Part shown: positions 25,273 to 33,413 of the stretch, one piece after another
How positions within the stretch are numbered: position 1 is the stretch's first letter
How the letters are laid out: each line of letters begins with the position of its first letter
Notes under the pieces: generated by a model
Database searches by the model: none
What the model was told of the DNA's origin: nothing
The model's input: only the letters and a program-made list of their open reading frames with translations
Translations under genes and position numbers: made by a program
Assembly (NCBI RefSeq): GCF_900116365.1
Contig: NZ_FPAG01000001.1
Span: forward strand, 337,924-401,923
Reading direction: 5' to 3'
Length of the DNA: 64,000 nt
Source: Zhouia amylolytica
GTDB taxonomy: Bacteria > Bacteroidota > Bacteroidia > Flavobacteriales > Flavobacteriaceae

Positions 25273-25738
25273 AACACCCCTTGGAAATACTATCATTGAA
25301 GGTGATGAAGCAGGAATTAGTACTATTAGGGTATTAGATGATGACGTTTCTAACGGCAACACAAACACTCATGACATACCTGCTACATTAATGGATTGTT
25401 CGATACAGCTTCAAGAATATTTCAAAGGTGAACGAACGGAGTTCAACTTAAAACTTAATCCCTCAGGTACTTCCTTTCAAAAAAAAGTATGGCAATCCCT
25501 TCAAGAAATTCCTTATGGAAACACCATCTCCTACTTAGACCTTTCAAAAAGGCTTGGAGACGTTAAAGCCATACGTGCTGTTGCTTCGGCAAATGGAAAA
25601 AACCCTCTGTGGATTGTCGTACCCTGTCATCGGGTTATTGGAACTGATGGTTCTTTAACAGGTTATGCCGGTGGTCTATGGAGAAAAAAGTGGCTTTTAG
25701 ATCATGAAAATCCACCTTCCCAGCAATCCCTTTTTTAA
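25253..25738 (+). CDS. ogt: methylated-DNA-[protein]-cysteine S-methyltransferase
   Basis: 161 residues, single-domain O6-alkylguanine-DNA alkyltransferase. The acceptor Cys125 is in IVVPCHRVIG. Upstream, FQKKVWQSLQEIPYGNTISY and the winged-helix RAVASANGKNP are typical. It repairs O6-methylguanine by transferring the alkyl group to itself. No Ada regulatory domain is present, so it is the Ogt type. The start overlaps the CNNM gene by 20 bases; an in-frame internal ATG is present only much later, so this start is retained. Confidence 0.94.
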   Translation: MKKICIKTPLGNTIIEGDEAGISTIRVLDDDVSNGNTNTHDIPATLMDCSIQLQEYFKGERTEFNLKLNPSGTSFQKKVWQSLQEIPYGNTISYLDLSKRLGDVKAIRAVASANGKNPLWIVVPCHRVIGTDGSLTGYAGGLWRKKWLLDHENPPSQQSLF

Positions 25739-25780
25739 AGAAAAAACTTATCTTTAGTCGGAACCTGCAACTTAAAATTC

Positions 25781-26929
25781 ATGAAAGTATTCAGATTATT
25801 TCTTAAATGGATTCTGATTCCATTTGGGCTTATCATAATGTTACTATACCTCTTTGATTACGATTATTTAATAAAAGCGGTAAGGACGATTTATTTAAAT
25901 GGACAAACCACTGCTTATTTAGATGACTACAAGGTTTTTGACAATCGAACAATAGCATCAGCCAAGCCACAGCCATGGCCAAAGCATATAGCATACAACA
26001 CTACTCCTGCAACGGACAGTTTAAATAAGCTTCACGAAAAATATTCGTCGGTAGCGTTTCTTGTTATCAAGGATGATAGCTTGTGGCATGAGACTTATTT
26101 TGATGGTTATGATAAGGACTCCAAGAGCAACTCCTTTTCTATGGCCAAGAGCATGGTTTCCGCGATGCTAGGTCGGGCTATTATGGATGGCAAAATAAAG
26201 AGCCTTGAACAGCCTGTCGGTGATTTTTATCCCGAATTTTCTATGGGTCTCGCTAGTAAAATGACCGTCGGAGATCTTTCTTCAATGTCCAGTGGGTTAA
26301 ACTGGGATGAGGCATACTATTCTCCCTTTTCAATAACAACCAGAGCCTATTTCGATGAAAATTTACGAGATGTGATCCTTAACCTTAAGGTAGTTGAAGA
26401 ACCAGGACAATATTTTAAATATCTAAGTGGAAACACTCAACTACTGGGAATGATCCTTGAAAAAGCGACCGGACAAACTTTGGCAGATTACCTGTCTGAA
26501 AAGTTTTGGAAACCAATAGGAGCAGAAAACGAGGCTTACTGGCAACTCGATAGTGAAGAAGACGGACTGGAGAAAGCCTATTGCTGTATTGCCAGCAATG
26601 CCAGAGATTTTGCCCGCTTTGGAAAACTTTATAAAGATTTTGGTAAATGGAACGGTCAGCAAATACTCGATTCTTCTTTTGTGGTAAAATCAATAACTCC
26701 ACGATTTGAAAATGATTGGATGTATGGATATGGGTTTTGGCTACTTCCTTATAAAGGAAAAAACTTCTTTATGCTAAGAGGTCACCTCGGTCAATACGTA
26801 ATTGTAGAACCCAATGATAATCTGATTATAGTTAGACTGGGCCATGAAAGAGCTGAAAAAAAACCCGATGACCCATTTCGGGATGACATCTATGGTTATA
26901 TTGATGAAACCTACAAAATGCTCAAATAA
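25781..26929 (+). CDS. membrane-anchored serine hydrolase (beta-lactamase class C fold)
   Basis: 382 residues with one N-terminal membrane helix (about residues 7-25) that is probably an uncleaved anchor. The penicillin-binding fold has the SxxK motif Ser120-Met-Ala-Lys123 in SFSMAKSMVSAMLGRAI, a YxN-like motif in YFKYLSGNTQLLGMILE, and a late LRGHLGQYVIV in the position of the HxG motif. Substrates of this broad group range from peptidoglycan peptides to esters, and none can be chosen here. The stop overlaps the next start by one base (TAATG). Confidence 0.9.
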   Translation: MKVFRLFLKWILIPFGLIIMLLYLFDYDYLIKAVRTIYLNGQTTAYLDDYKVFDNRTIASAKPQPWPKHIAYNTTPATDSLNKLHEKYSSVAFLVIKDDSLWHETYFDGYDKDSKSNSFSMAKSMVSAMLGRAIMDGKIKSLEQPVGDFYPEFSMGLASKMTVGDLSSMSSGLNWDEAYYSPFSITTRAYFDENLRDVILNLKVVEEPGQYFKYLSGNTQLLGMILEKATGQTLADYLSEKFWKPIGAENEAYWQLDSEEDGLEKAYCCIASNARDFARFGKLYKDFGKWNGQQILDSSFVVKSITPRFENDWMYGYGFWLLPYKGKNFFMLRGHLGQYVIVEPNDNLIIVRLGHERAEKKPDDPFRDDIYGYIDETYKMLK

Positions 26930-27642
26930 TGCAACGCAAACTTCAAATTGAGAACATTCTTTTTTTAGATATCGAAACAGTTCCTGAAAATGAAAATTTC
27001 GAAAACCTCACTGAGGAGAAAAAAGAGTTGTGGGCTCAAAAAACCAAATATCAGCGAAAAGAAGATTTTACTCCGGAAGAATTTTATGATCGTGCCGGAA
27101 TATGGGCTGAATTTGGCAAAATCGTATGTATTTCAGTGGGGTACTTTACATTTAAAGGTACCATCAGGAATTTTAGGGTAACATCATTTTACGGTGATGA
27201 GCATCAACTCCTTTTGGACTTTAAGAACATGCTTGAGACACATTTTAATAAACCGCAACATTTGTTATGTGCACACAATGGCAAAGAGTTTGATTTTCCG
27301 TATATCGCCAGAAGAATGATCATCAATGGAATTGCATTACCCAATAAATTAAACTTAATGGGGAAAAAGCCATGGGAAATCCCTCATATTGACACTATGG
27401 AACTATGGCGATTTGGAGATTACAAACATTTCACATCACTAAAACTATTAACCAATATTTTAAACATCCCATCGCCAAAAGACGATATTGACGGAAGCAT
27501 GGTTAGAGCTGTTTTTTATGAGCAAAATGATCTCGATAAAATAATCATCTACTGTGAAAAAGATACGGTAGCCGTTGCCCAGGTACTTTTAAAATTTCAA
27601 GGCGATGATATTCTTAGTCCTGAAGAAATTTTACATGTCTGA
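26929..27642 (+). CDS. predicted 3'-5' exonuclease, DEDD (PolB-like RNase H) fold
   Basis: 237 residues. ExoI reads LFLDIETVPE with Asp14 and Glu16, ExoII is in LLCAHNGKEFDFPYIARR, and ExoIII is in IIYCEKDTVAVAQV, giving the full DEDD acidic set for two-metal catalysis. The fold matches the proofreading domain of B-family DNA polymerases as a stand-alone protein. It is translationally coupled to the serine hydrolase by a TAATG overlap. A role in DNA repair or RNA turnover is likely, but the substrate is unknown. Confidence 0.88.
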   Translation: MQRKLQIENILFLDIETVPENENFENLTEEKKELWAQKTKYQRKEDFTPEEFYDRAGIWAEFGKIVCISVGYFTFKGTIRNFRVTSFYGDEHQLLLDFKNMLETHFNKPQHLLCAHNGKEFDFPYIARRMIINGIALPNKLNLMGKKPWEIPHIDTMELWRFGDYKHFTSLKLLTNILNIPSPKDDIDGSMVRAVFYEQNDLDKIIIYCEKDTVAVAQVLLKFQGDDILSPEEILHV

Positions 27643-27715
27643 AGTTTTCTTTAAAAAACTTTAAGTAACTTGTACCTATTCCCCCAAGATTTATTAACCA
27701 CCAACACATTGCAAT

Positions 27716-28249
27716 ATGAAGAATTTGTACTTTATACTTTTCTGTATATTATTTTGGGGTGTTCAATCTTACAGTCAGGAAGAGCAAATAGAAGAGTCCG
27801 AAACTCGCCATTCTATTTCTATCGTTTTAAGTCATGCTAACGTCCTTGAAGGTCGGGATTCTGATGGTGGTAAAGAATGGTTAAAACTGGCAGCATGGGG
27901 AATCAATTATAATTATGAAGTGGATGAAAAATGGGCGATCGGCCTTCACACCGACATTATCCTGGAACAATTTGTAGCAGAAGGAGAAAACGGTGAAGAA
28001 ATAGAACGTTCAAGACCTGTTGCCCCTGCTCTTATGGGCGCCTATAAACCTGGTGAACATTGGTCCATTTTATTTGGAGCAGGAGGAGAGTTTTCTAAGG
28101 ATGAGAATTATTTCCTGAATAGGGCCTCACTAGAATACGGAACACCATTAGCCTCCAACTGGGAGTTTATTGCTGAATTCTCATATGACTTCAGATGGAA
28201 AGCCTATGATTCATTCACCTTAGGTGTCGGTGTAGCCTGGAAATTTTAA
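27716..28249 (+). CDS. small outer-membrane beta-barrel-like protein
   Basis: 177 residues with a signal peptide (hydrophobic residues 3-17, ending SYSQ). Alternating strands such as AAWGINYNYEV, WAIGLHTDIIL, HWSILFGAGGEF, WEFIAEFSYDF and FTLGVGVAWKF end in an aromatic residue, the usual terminus of an outer-membrane barrel. No named family is recognised beyond that. It sits 74 bases after the exonuclease gene and 22 bases before the next membrane protein gene. Confidence 0.78.
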   Translation: MKNLYFILFCILFWGVQSYSQEEQIEESETRHSISIVLSHANVLEGRDSDGGKEWLKLAAWGINYNYEVDEKWAIGLHTDIILEQFVAEGENGEEIERSRPVAPALMGAYKPGEHWSILFGAGGEFSKDENYFLNRASLEYGTPLASNWEFIAEFSYDFRWKAYDSFTLGVGVAWKF

Positions 28250-28271
28250 CCGGAATATAAAATGCATAAAA

Positions 28272-28862
28272 ATGTCTGTATATAAACGACCATCGAGAGC
28301 TTTGATATTAGGAGGCTTATTCTTCGTTATCCCCCTGATCATTTTTATTTTTTTAATCAACAATGCCATTCACCTACTTCTTCCAATAGGAAGGAAACTT
28401 ATAGACCTTTTAAATATTCATACCATTTTTGGTGCTGCAACCCTTACCATTGTTTCTGTTTTATTGCTTTTGGGTTTATGTTACATTAGTGGCTTACTCC
28501 TTGAAATGGGGGTGGTACATCAATGGAGTCAAAAAATGGAAGAGCGACTCTTTACTATTTTTCCTAGCCTGCAAATGCTTAAATACCGATTACTTGATGA
28601 AGAGCAAGACCTAACAAAAGACCATTGGAAGGCTATACTTCTAAAAGAAGACCAAAGCTATATTTTGGCCTTTATCACCAATGAAACTGAAAATGGATTT
28701 TTAAGTCTCTATATCCCGGATGCCCCCAAAATGGATGCGGGAGAAATACGTTATTTGAATAAAGAGAATTGTGAATTTATTTCCATCCCTATGCAAAATG
28801 CTATGAAAGCACTCAATACTTTCGGAAGAGATGGTGAGCTCCCTTCGCATATAAAAAAATAA
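28272..28862 (+). CDS. DUF502-like inner membrane protein
   Basis: 196 residues. Two transmembrane helices lie near residues 13-33 (GLFFVIPLIIFIFLINNAIH) and 51-77 (GAATLTIVSVLLLLGLCYIS). They are followed by a soluble beta-rich domain (AILLKEDQSYILAFITNET; GFLSLYIPDAP). This layout resembles the DUF502 family, although the usual signatures are not clear enough for certainty. It is probably co-transcribed with the small beta-barrel gene 22 bases upstream. The function is unknown. Confidence 0.68.
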   Translation: MSVYKRPSRALILGGLFFVIPLIIFIFLINNAIHLLLPIGRKLIDLLNIHTIFGAATLTIVSVLLLLGLCYISGLLLEMGVVHQWSQKMEERLFTIFPSLQMLKYRLLDEEQDLTKDHWKAILLKEDQSYILAFITNETENGFLSLYIPDAPKMDAGEIRYLNKENCEFISIPMQNAMKALNTFGRDGELPSHIKK

Positions 28863-29237
28863 TTACATCACTACATCTCAACCTGGCGTTAATCCTCTTA
28901 ATTCTTGTAATAGATGGCGTCTTTATTAATGATAAATATTGTGAATTCTGATAAGCCAAAGTGTAGCAAAACTGAAAATATAAGTTGAAATCACTTGTTA
29001 AACACGGGATTTCCTTATTGATTAATTCTTTTTTTTAGTAATTTTAGTATTCCCCCTCCAAATAATTAGTTGATCCCTGACCCCAGAACATACTTGATAT
29101 TAAAAGTTTGATGATTAGTTTATAATTGTTGAGCAATATCAAAAATCATGATACCCCCTTATAGTGATCCTGTAAAACACAATAGATTGCACTAGTAAAT
29201 GACTTATTGATTAGATTTTAACTCAAAATTTTAAAAG
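28863..29237. other. 375-base non-coding gap with two C-tracts
   Basis: I found no convincing reading frame here. The DNA is AT-rich with two isolated runs of C (around 29052-29056, and 29154-29158 within ATACCCCCTT), which resemble the C-tracts upstream of two sulfatase genes. A weak promoter for the DUF4136 gene could be TTG at 29187 with TAGATTTT at 29212. Confidence 0.4.
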
Positions 29238-29816
29238 ATGAAAACAATGCTAAAACCGTTTGGTCCGATCCTGATCTTGTTCTTTGTAATTTCTTTTGGA
29301 AATGCCCAAATTAGAAGTGATTACGATAAAGAAGCTGACTTTTCTAAATACAGAACCTATTCATTTGAAGGATGGGAAAAGAATAGTGATAAAATCCTGA
29401 ACGATTTTGATAAAAAGCGGATCACTGATGCGCTTCAAAATGAATTCTCACTACGCGGTATGCAATTGGTTAATTCAGGTGGAGATGCTGCTATTACCTT
29501 ATTTGTTGTGGTAAACGCCAAAACCAGTAAAACGGCCTACACTGACTTTAATAATTATTATGGCTATGGAGCCCGATGGGGTTGGCGTTATGGAATGGGC
29601 GCCGGCAGTGTTTCCGCAACTACTACCATAAGTGAAAATGATTATAACGAGGGTACTTTTGTTGTAGACATGTACGACAGGGAAACAAAAAGACTGATAT
29701 GGCAAGGCATCATAACAGCGGTTGTACAAGAAAACCCAAGTAAGCGGGAGAAAGCGATACCAAAAAAGATTGGAAAACTAATGAAGAAATATCCGGTTAA
29801 ACCTACGAAGTATTAA
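29238..29816 (+). CDS. DUF4136 domain protein, exported
   Basis: 192 residues with a signal peptide (hydrophobic residues 9-22, ending SFGNAQ). The mature part begins IRSDYDKEADFSKYRTYSFE, the standard DUF4136 opening. A Gly/Tyr-rich stretch follows (NNYYGYGARWGWRYGMGAGS), then VDMYDRETKRLIWQGIITAV and a Lys-rich end. These proteins are common periplasmic or lipoprotein-like proteins of unknown role. No lipobox Cys is seen here. The HAD lipoprotein gene follows after 22 bases, and the two may be co-expressed. Confidence 0.88.
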   Translation: MKTMLKPFGPILILFFVISFGNAQIRSDYDKEADFSKYRTYSFEGWEKNSDKILNDFDKKRITDALQNEFSLRGMQLVNSGGDAAITLFVVVNAKTSKTAYTDFNNYYGYGARWGWRYGMGAGSVSATTTISENDYNEGTFVVDMYDRETKRLIWQGIITAVVQENPSKREKAIPKKIGKLMKKYPVKPTKY

Positions 29817-29838
29817 TCAATCAAAAATTATAACCATC

Positions 29839-30894
29839 ATGAAAACACATAAAAACCATTTCTTCATCCTCCCATTACTTTTTATCTCCCTAATCTTTAC
29901 AGGCTGTAAGTCGAACACAGACCCAAAAACTGACGAATCAGTTATTGAAATAACCGAATCTTCAGAAAATGCAATGGACCCGCTACCATCATGGAATAAT
30001 GGTGCTACCAAAGAAGCTATCATTTCTTATGTTCAAGATGTAACAAATATTAATAGTCCGAACTTTATCGATGTAAATGACCGCATTGCTACTTTCGATA
30101 ATGACGGCACCCTTTGGAGCGAACAACCAGTGTATTTTCAATTCTTTTTTGCTATAGACCGAGTAAAGTCTTTAGCAGCAGACCATCCGGAATGGAAAAA
30201 TGAACAGCCTTTCAAGGCTGTTTTAGAGAACAATATGGAAGACCTCAAAAAGCAAGGGATGAAAGGACTGATTGAAATAATAATGACAACCCATGCAGGA
30301 ATGACTACGGATGAATTTGAGGCTATTGTTAAAAACTGGATTGCTACTGCAGAACACCCTGTTAAGAAAAGGAAGTTCACCGAGATGGTATTCCAACCCA
30401 TGCTGGAATTGCTTGAATATTTAAGAGCCAATGAATTTAAAACCTTTATCGTTTCAGGAGGTGGTATTGAATTTATGAGACCTTGGACGGAACAGGTATA
30501 CGGTATTCCAAAAGATCAAGTAGTAGGCAGCAGTATTCAAACGGAGTACGATTACAATAATGGAAATCCTGTAATTAAACGTCTGGCTAAAATAAACTTC
30601 ATTGATGACAAAGAAGGAAAGCCGATTGGCATTAATCGGTTTATAGGCAAAAAACCCGTTTTTGCTGCGGGTAATTCAGATGGTGATCTGCAAATGTTAC
30701 GGTGGACTGATGCCAATGAGCATAAAAGTTTTCAATTATACATTCACCATACAGACTCTATCCGAGAATGGGCCTATGACCGAAAGTCTCATATAGGTAC
30801 TTTCGATAAAGGACTGGATGAAGCACAGGAAAAAGGATGGACTCTTGTCGATATGAAAAGTGATTGGAAAGTTGTTTATCCCTTTGAATTATAA
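29839..30894 (+). CDS. HAD-superfamily hydrolase lipoprotein
   Basis: 351 residues with a lipoprotein signal ending at Cys23 (SLIFTGCKS), so it is anchored to a membrane outside the cytoplasm. HAD motif I is FDNDGTLW with Asp87 and Asp89. Motif II is in KTFIVSGGGIEFM, and motif IV is in FAAGNSDGDLQML. Relatives are phosphoserine-phosphatase-like. It likely hydrolyses phosphate esters in the periplasm. It follows the DUF4136 gene closely, and the broken beta-barrel gene lies downstream. Confidence 0.88.
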   Translation: MKTHKNHFFILPLLFISLIFTGCKSNTDPKTDESVIEITESSENAMDPLPSWNNGATKEAIISYVQDVTNINSPNFIDVNDRIATFDNDGTLWSEQPVYFQFFFAIDRVKSLAADHPEWKNEQPFKAVLENNMEDLKKQGMKGLIEIIMTTHAGMTTDEFEAIVKNWIATAEHPVKKRKFTEMVFQPMLELLEYLRANEFKTFIVSGGGIEFMRPWTEQVYGIPKDQVVGSSIQTEYDYNNGNPVIKRLAKINFIDDKEGKPIGINRFIGKKPVFAAGNSDGDLQMLRWTDANEHKSFQLYIHHTDSIREWAYDRKSHIGTFDKGLDEAQEKGWTLVDMKSDWKVVYPFEL

Positions 30895-30922
30895 CGACTA
30901 AAACTTCAACCTCTTTGGTAAT

Positions 30923-31078
30923 ATGTCAAAACGGATTTTCTTTTTTACTGTCTTTGCGATGTTCGGCTTACAATTAAGCTACGGACAAATACTTATATCA
31001 TTGTTGTTTGGAGATAAACTAAATTCAGGAAAAGTAGAATTCGGTTTTGATAGAGGACTTGCATTATCAAACATTTAG
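30923..31078 (+). pseudogene. remnant of a beta-barrel outer-membrane protein gene
   Basis: An ATG at 30923 opens a frame of 51 codons ending in TAG at 31076-31078. It encodes a full signal peptide (ending LSYGQ) followed by ILISLLFGDKLNSGKVEFGF and DRGLALSNI. This is the N-terminus of a Bacteroidota outer-membrane beta-barrel family in which the barrel normally continues for about 150 more residues. After the stop the sequence drifts without a recognisable continuation up to the convergent tetR gene. I read it as a truncated or decayed gene; a short secreted peptide is the alternative. Confidence 0.55.
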
Positions 31079-31204
31079 GGAATAAAGATCCGAGATGGGA
31101 GTGTTCGGCAAAAGAAGTCAATTCTTGCTCAACTTAAATTACAGGTTTCAACGATTTTAAACGCTACATCACGACCCATCAGTCTGTTCCAATCCAGGAG
31201 GTTT

Positions 31205-31873
31205 TCAGACCTCTTCCTCATAACGCAAAAATTGCTCTGAAACCCTTGTGAACTCCTTTTTTCCATTTTCAGTCATATGAGGCTTAATGAGATTCCAAAT
31301 ATGTGCGACCATTTCCCCTTCCTCTTTGGTGCCTGATTCCGGAAACACTTCCATTTGTGATAGCCAAAAAGTAATTAGAATTCTAATGGTATGTCTTAAT
31401 CTGGTATAGTCATCAACGGAGGTGCCGTCTATTAAATCCTCATCTAAAAACCCTTGAAACAATTTAACCATTTGGTCACGTCGGAGTAAGAGGGTATCCT
31501 GAAGTACCTCGTTAATCTTTGAAAACGTTCGGGATATCTCTAACACATCCAGGTTAAAAAAACGATACTTCAATTGAAAATGCTCCAGATGCAATAGTAA
31601 ACGGTGGAAATGTTCAAAAGAGGTAGCGGAATCTTTACTTAAAATATAGGATTGAGACATTTCAATTCTCATCTGCCCATAAATTGCCAATAACAGATCC
31701 TCTTTATTTTTATAATGATAAGTTAAGTTTCCATGTGCAATAGCCATTTCAGATGCTATATTCCTAATGGTCACATTTCGAACTCCGTCTTTATTAAACA
31801 GCGCGATTGCCTGATTAATTATCCTTTGTTTGGTCTTTAATTTTTTATTTTTTCCTTTGGAACCTACCGACAT
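31205..31873 (-). CDS. TetR/AcrR family transcriptional regulator
   Basis: 222 residues. The N-terminal HTH spans about residues 17-65: INQAIALFNKDGVRNVTIRN, then IASEMAIAHGNLTYHYKNKE and DLLLAIY, the classical TetR signature. The remainder is a helical ligand and dimer domain with no known ligand motif. A perfect 6-6-6 inverted repeat at 31887-31904 begins 14 bases upstream of the start codon and is a likely autoregulatory operator. It is convergent with the broken barrel gene and does not adjoin an efflux gene. The fucose operon lies behind it but has its own terminators, so control of that operon is unproven. Confidence 0.93.
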   Translation of the reverse strand: MSVGSKGKNKKLKTKQRIINQAIALFNKDGVRNVTIRNIASEMAIAHGNLTYHYKNKEDLLLAIYGQMRIEMSQSYILSKDSATSFEHFHRLLLHLEHFQLKYRFFNLDVLEISRTFSKINEVLQDTLLLRRDQMVKLFQGFLDEDLIDGTSVDDYTRLRHTIRILITFWLSQMEVFPESGTKEEGEMVAHIWNLIKPHMTENGKKEFTRVSEQFLRYEEEV

Positions 31874-31886
31874 GATTTTATTCTAT

Positions 31887-31904
31887 TGTATTATTTTAAA
31901 TACA
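31887..31904. promoter_or_regulatory. palindrome upstream of tetR (candidate operator)
   Basis: TGTATT (31887-31892), a six-base spacer and AATACA (31899-31904) form a perfect palindrome 14 bases before the tetR start, where TetR-type repressors usually bind. Confidence 0.45.
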
Positions 31905-31982
31905 CTAATCCTTCTCTGGTTATAAAAGTATACAAAATTTGATTTATCATTGAACTTTTGGAACCAGTACCATCGCAACAAA

Positions 31983-32009
31983 TAAAAACACTCCGCTAAC
32001 TGAGCGGAG
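31983..32009 (-). terminator. terminator, minus strand, after the fucose operon
   Basis: CTCCGCT (31991-31997) and AGCGGAG (32003-32009) form a 7-bp GC-rich stem with a 5-base loop. On the minus strand it is followed by TGTTTTTATT, giving an intrinsic terminator for transcription coming from the L-fuconate dehydratase gene. Confidence 0.65.
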
Positions 32010-32041
32010 CGTTAAGTCAAACTTAAATGTATATAAAAAGC

Positions 32042-32077
32042 TGCATCCCGAAATTTTCTACAGGGATACATTTTTTT
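32042..32077. terminator. second hairpin with T-tract near the end of the fucose operon
   Basis: TGCATCCC (32042-32049) pairs with GGGATACA (32063-32070) with one wobble. It has T7 on the plus side and CTTTTT on the minus side. It lies 45 bases beyond the dehydratase stop and probably acts with the 31983-32009 hairpin. Confidence 0.5.
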
Positions 32078-32121
32078 AAGACCCAATAACAACCCAATAT
32101 TCGCAGACCCTTAATAAAGAG

Positions 32122-33357
32122 TTATAATTTTAAATCACTGCTCAGACCGGGCTCCATAGGGGTAATGTATTTACCTCCTTCGATCCGTACAGGATGTTTA
32201 AAATAATCTTGTAAATGTGGTATATGTTCTAAAAACACAACAGGATGATTTAGTGTAATATGATTAAAAAGTACTAAATGCTGATGTATTTGCCCCATGT
32301 CGCCAACATGTGGTACCACGGGAATATTATATTTTCTGGACAGCAAGCTTATTAATATGAATTCTGAAACCCCTCCAACTCTTACGGCATCAACCTGATT
32401 AAAAGACATACATCCTGACTGTAAAAAATTCTTAAAGATTACTTTGTTTGGAACATGTTCCCCTAAGGCTAAGTTTACTGGAACTTCCGTTGCTAATTTA
32501 ACATGAGCATTCACATCGTCAGGGTGAGTAGGTTCTTCTACCCATAAAGGATTCAATTTTTCCAACTCTCTACAAATAGCAATCGCCTGAGGTAAATTCC
32601 ATTGTTGATTGGCATCAAACATAATGGTTGCTTCATCTCCTGCGAGAGCTCTCAACATTTCAGCACGTCTGATATCTCTGGCGCTATCTGCACTTCCTAC
32701 CTTTAGTTTCATCGCTGTAAAGCCATTATCCATTGCTTTTTTGACATTGGCTGCAACCTGCTCATCAGAATAATTAAACCATCCAACAGAAGTGTCATAA
32801 CCCGGATAGCCTTCACCTAATATAGGAATTCGCTCACTGATCCCCAGATTATTTTGATTGATTAAATCTATAGCCTCCTGCGGAGTTAATACATCTTCAT
32901 AGTATGAAAAATCAAGTGTTCTCACAATCGCTTCGGGAGATAGATCAACCAAGAGTTTCCACAAGGGAACCCCTTTTGATTTTGCCCAGAGATCAAAACA
33001 TGCATTTACGATTGATGCCAGTGCCAAATGAACGACTCCTTTATGAGGGCCAAGCCAACGAAAATTCGGATCGTCTGCCATGGCTTTATAAGTGCTGCCA
33101 AAATCAGACATTAATTCATTAATTTCTTTTCCTTCTATATGTTTTGCTAAATAATTGATTGCTTGACAAACAAGGGCGTTCCCCGTTCCTAGCGTAAATG
33201 CTAATCCTGTTCCTTCAATTTTTTTATCGGTATGTATTTTACAAACTGCATAAGCATATATTGGCGTAGTATGTATAGCATCGGAACCTGCCCCATCTTT
33301 AAGATTAAATTGCGTATCGACTGCTTCTACCTTTTTTATGTACACGGGTTTATTCAT
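32122..33357 (-). CDS. L-fuconate dehydratase (enolase superfamily)
   Basis: 411 residues. It would dehydrate L-fuconate to 2-keto-3-deoxy-L-fuconate in the non-phosphorylating fucose pathway. The enolase-superfamily catalytic set is complete: KxK at Lys217 and Lys219 (AMKLKVG), metal ligands Asp248 (MFDANQQW), Glu274 (WVEEPTHPDD) and Glu300 (ALGEH), and His350 in VPHVGDMGQ. These positions are nearly those of the characterised Xanthomonas enzyme as I remember it. The N-terminus GAGSDAIHTTPIYAYAVCKI and GLAFTLGTGN also match that family. It is the last gene of the minus-strand set, directly after two alpha-L-fucosidases, which supports fucose as the substrate. Confidence 0.9.
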   Translation of the reverse strand: MNKPVYIKKVEAVDTQFNLKDGAGSDAIHTTPIYAYAVCKIHTDKKIEGTGLAFTLGTGNALVCQAINYLAKHIEGKEINELMSDFGSTYKAMADDPNFRWLGPHKGVVHLALASIVNACFDLWAKSKGVPLWKLLVDLSPEAIVRTLDFSYYEDVLTPQEAIDLINQNNLGISERIPILGEGYPGYDTSVGWFNYSDEQVAANVKKAMDNGFTAMKLKVGSADSARDIRRAEMLRALAGDEATIMFDANQQWNLPQAIAICRELEKLNPLWVEEPTHPDDVNAHVKLATEVPVNLALGEHVPNKVIFKNFLQSGCMSFNQVDAVRVGGVSEFILISLLSRKYNIPVVPHVGDMGQIHQHLVLFNHITLNHPVVFLEHIPHLQDYFKHPVRIEGGKYITPMEPGLSSDLKL

Positions 33358-33413
33358 TTTATCTTTAATTTTTCTATTATGATAGTCTTAGATGAAGTAC
33401 TATTGCTTCCTGA

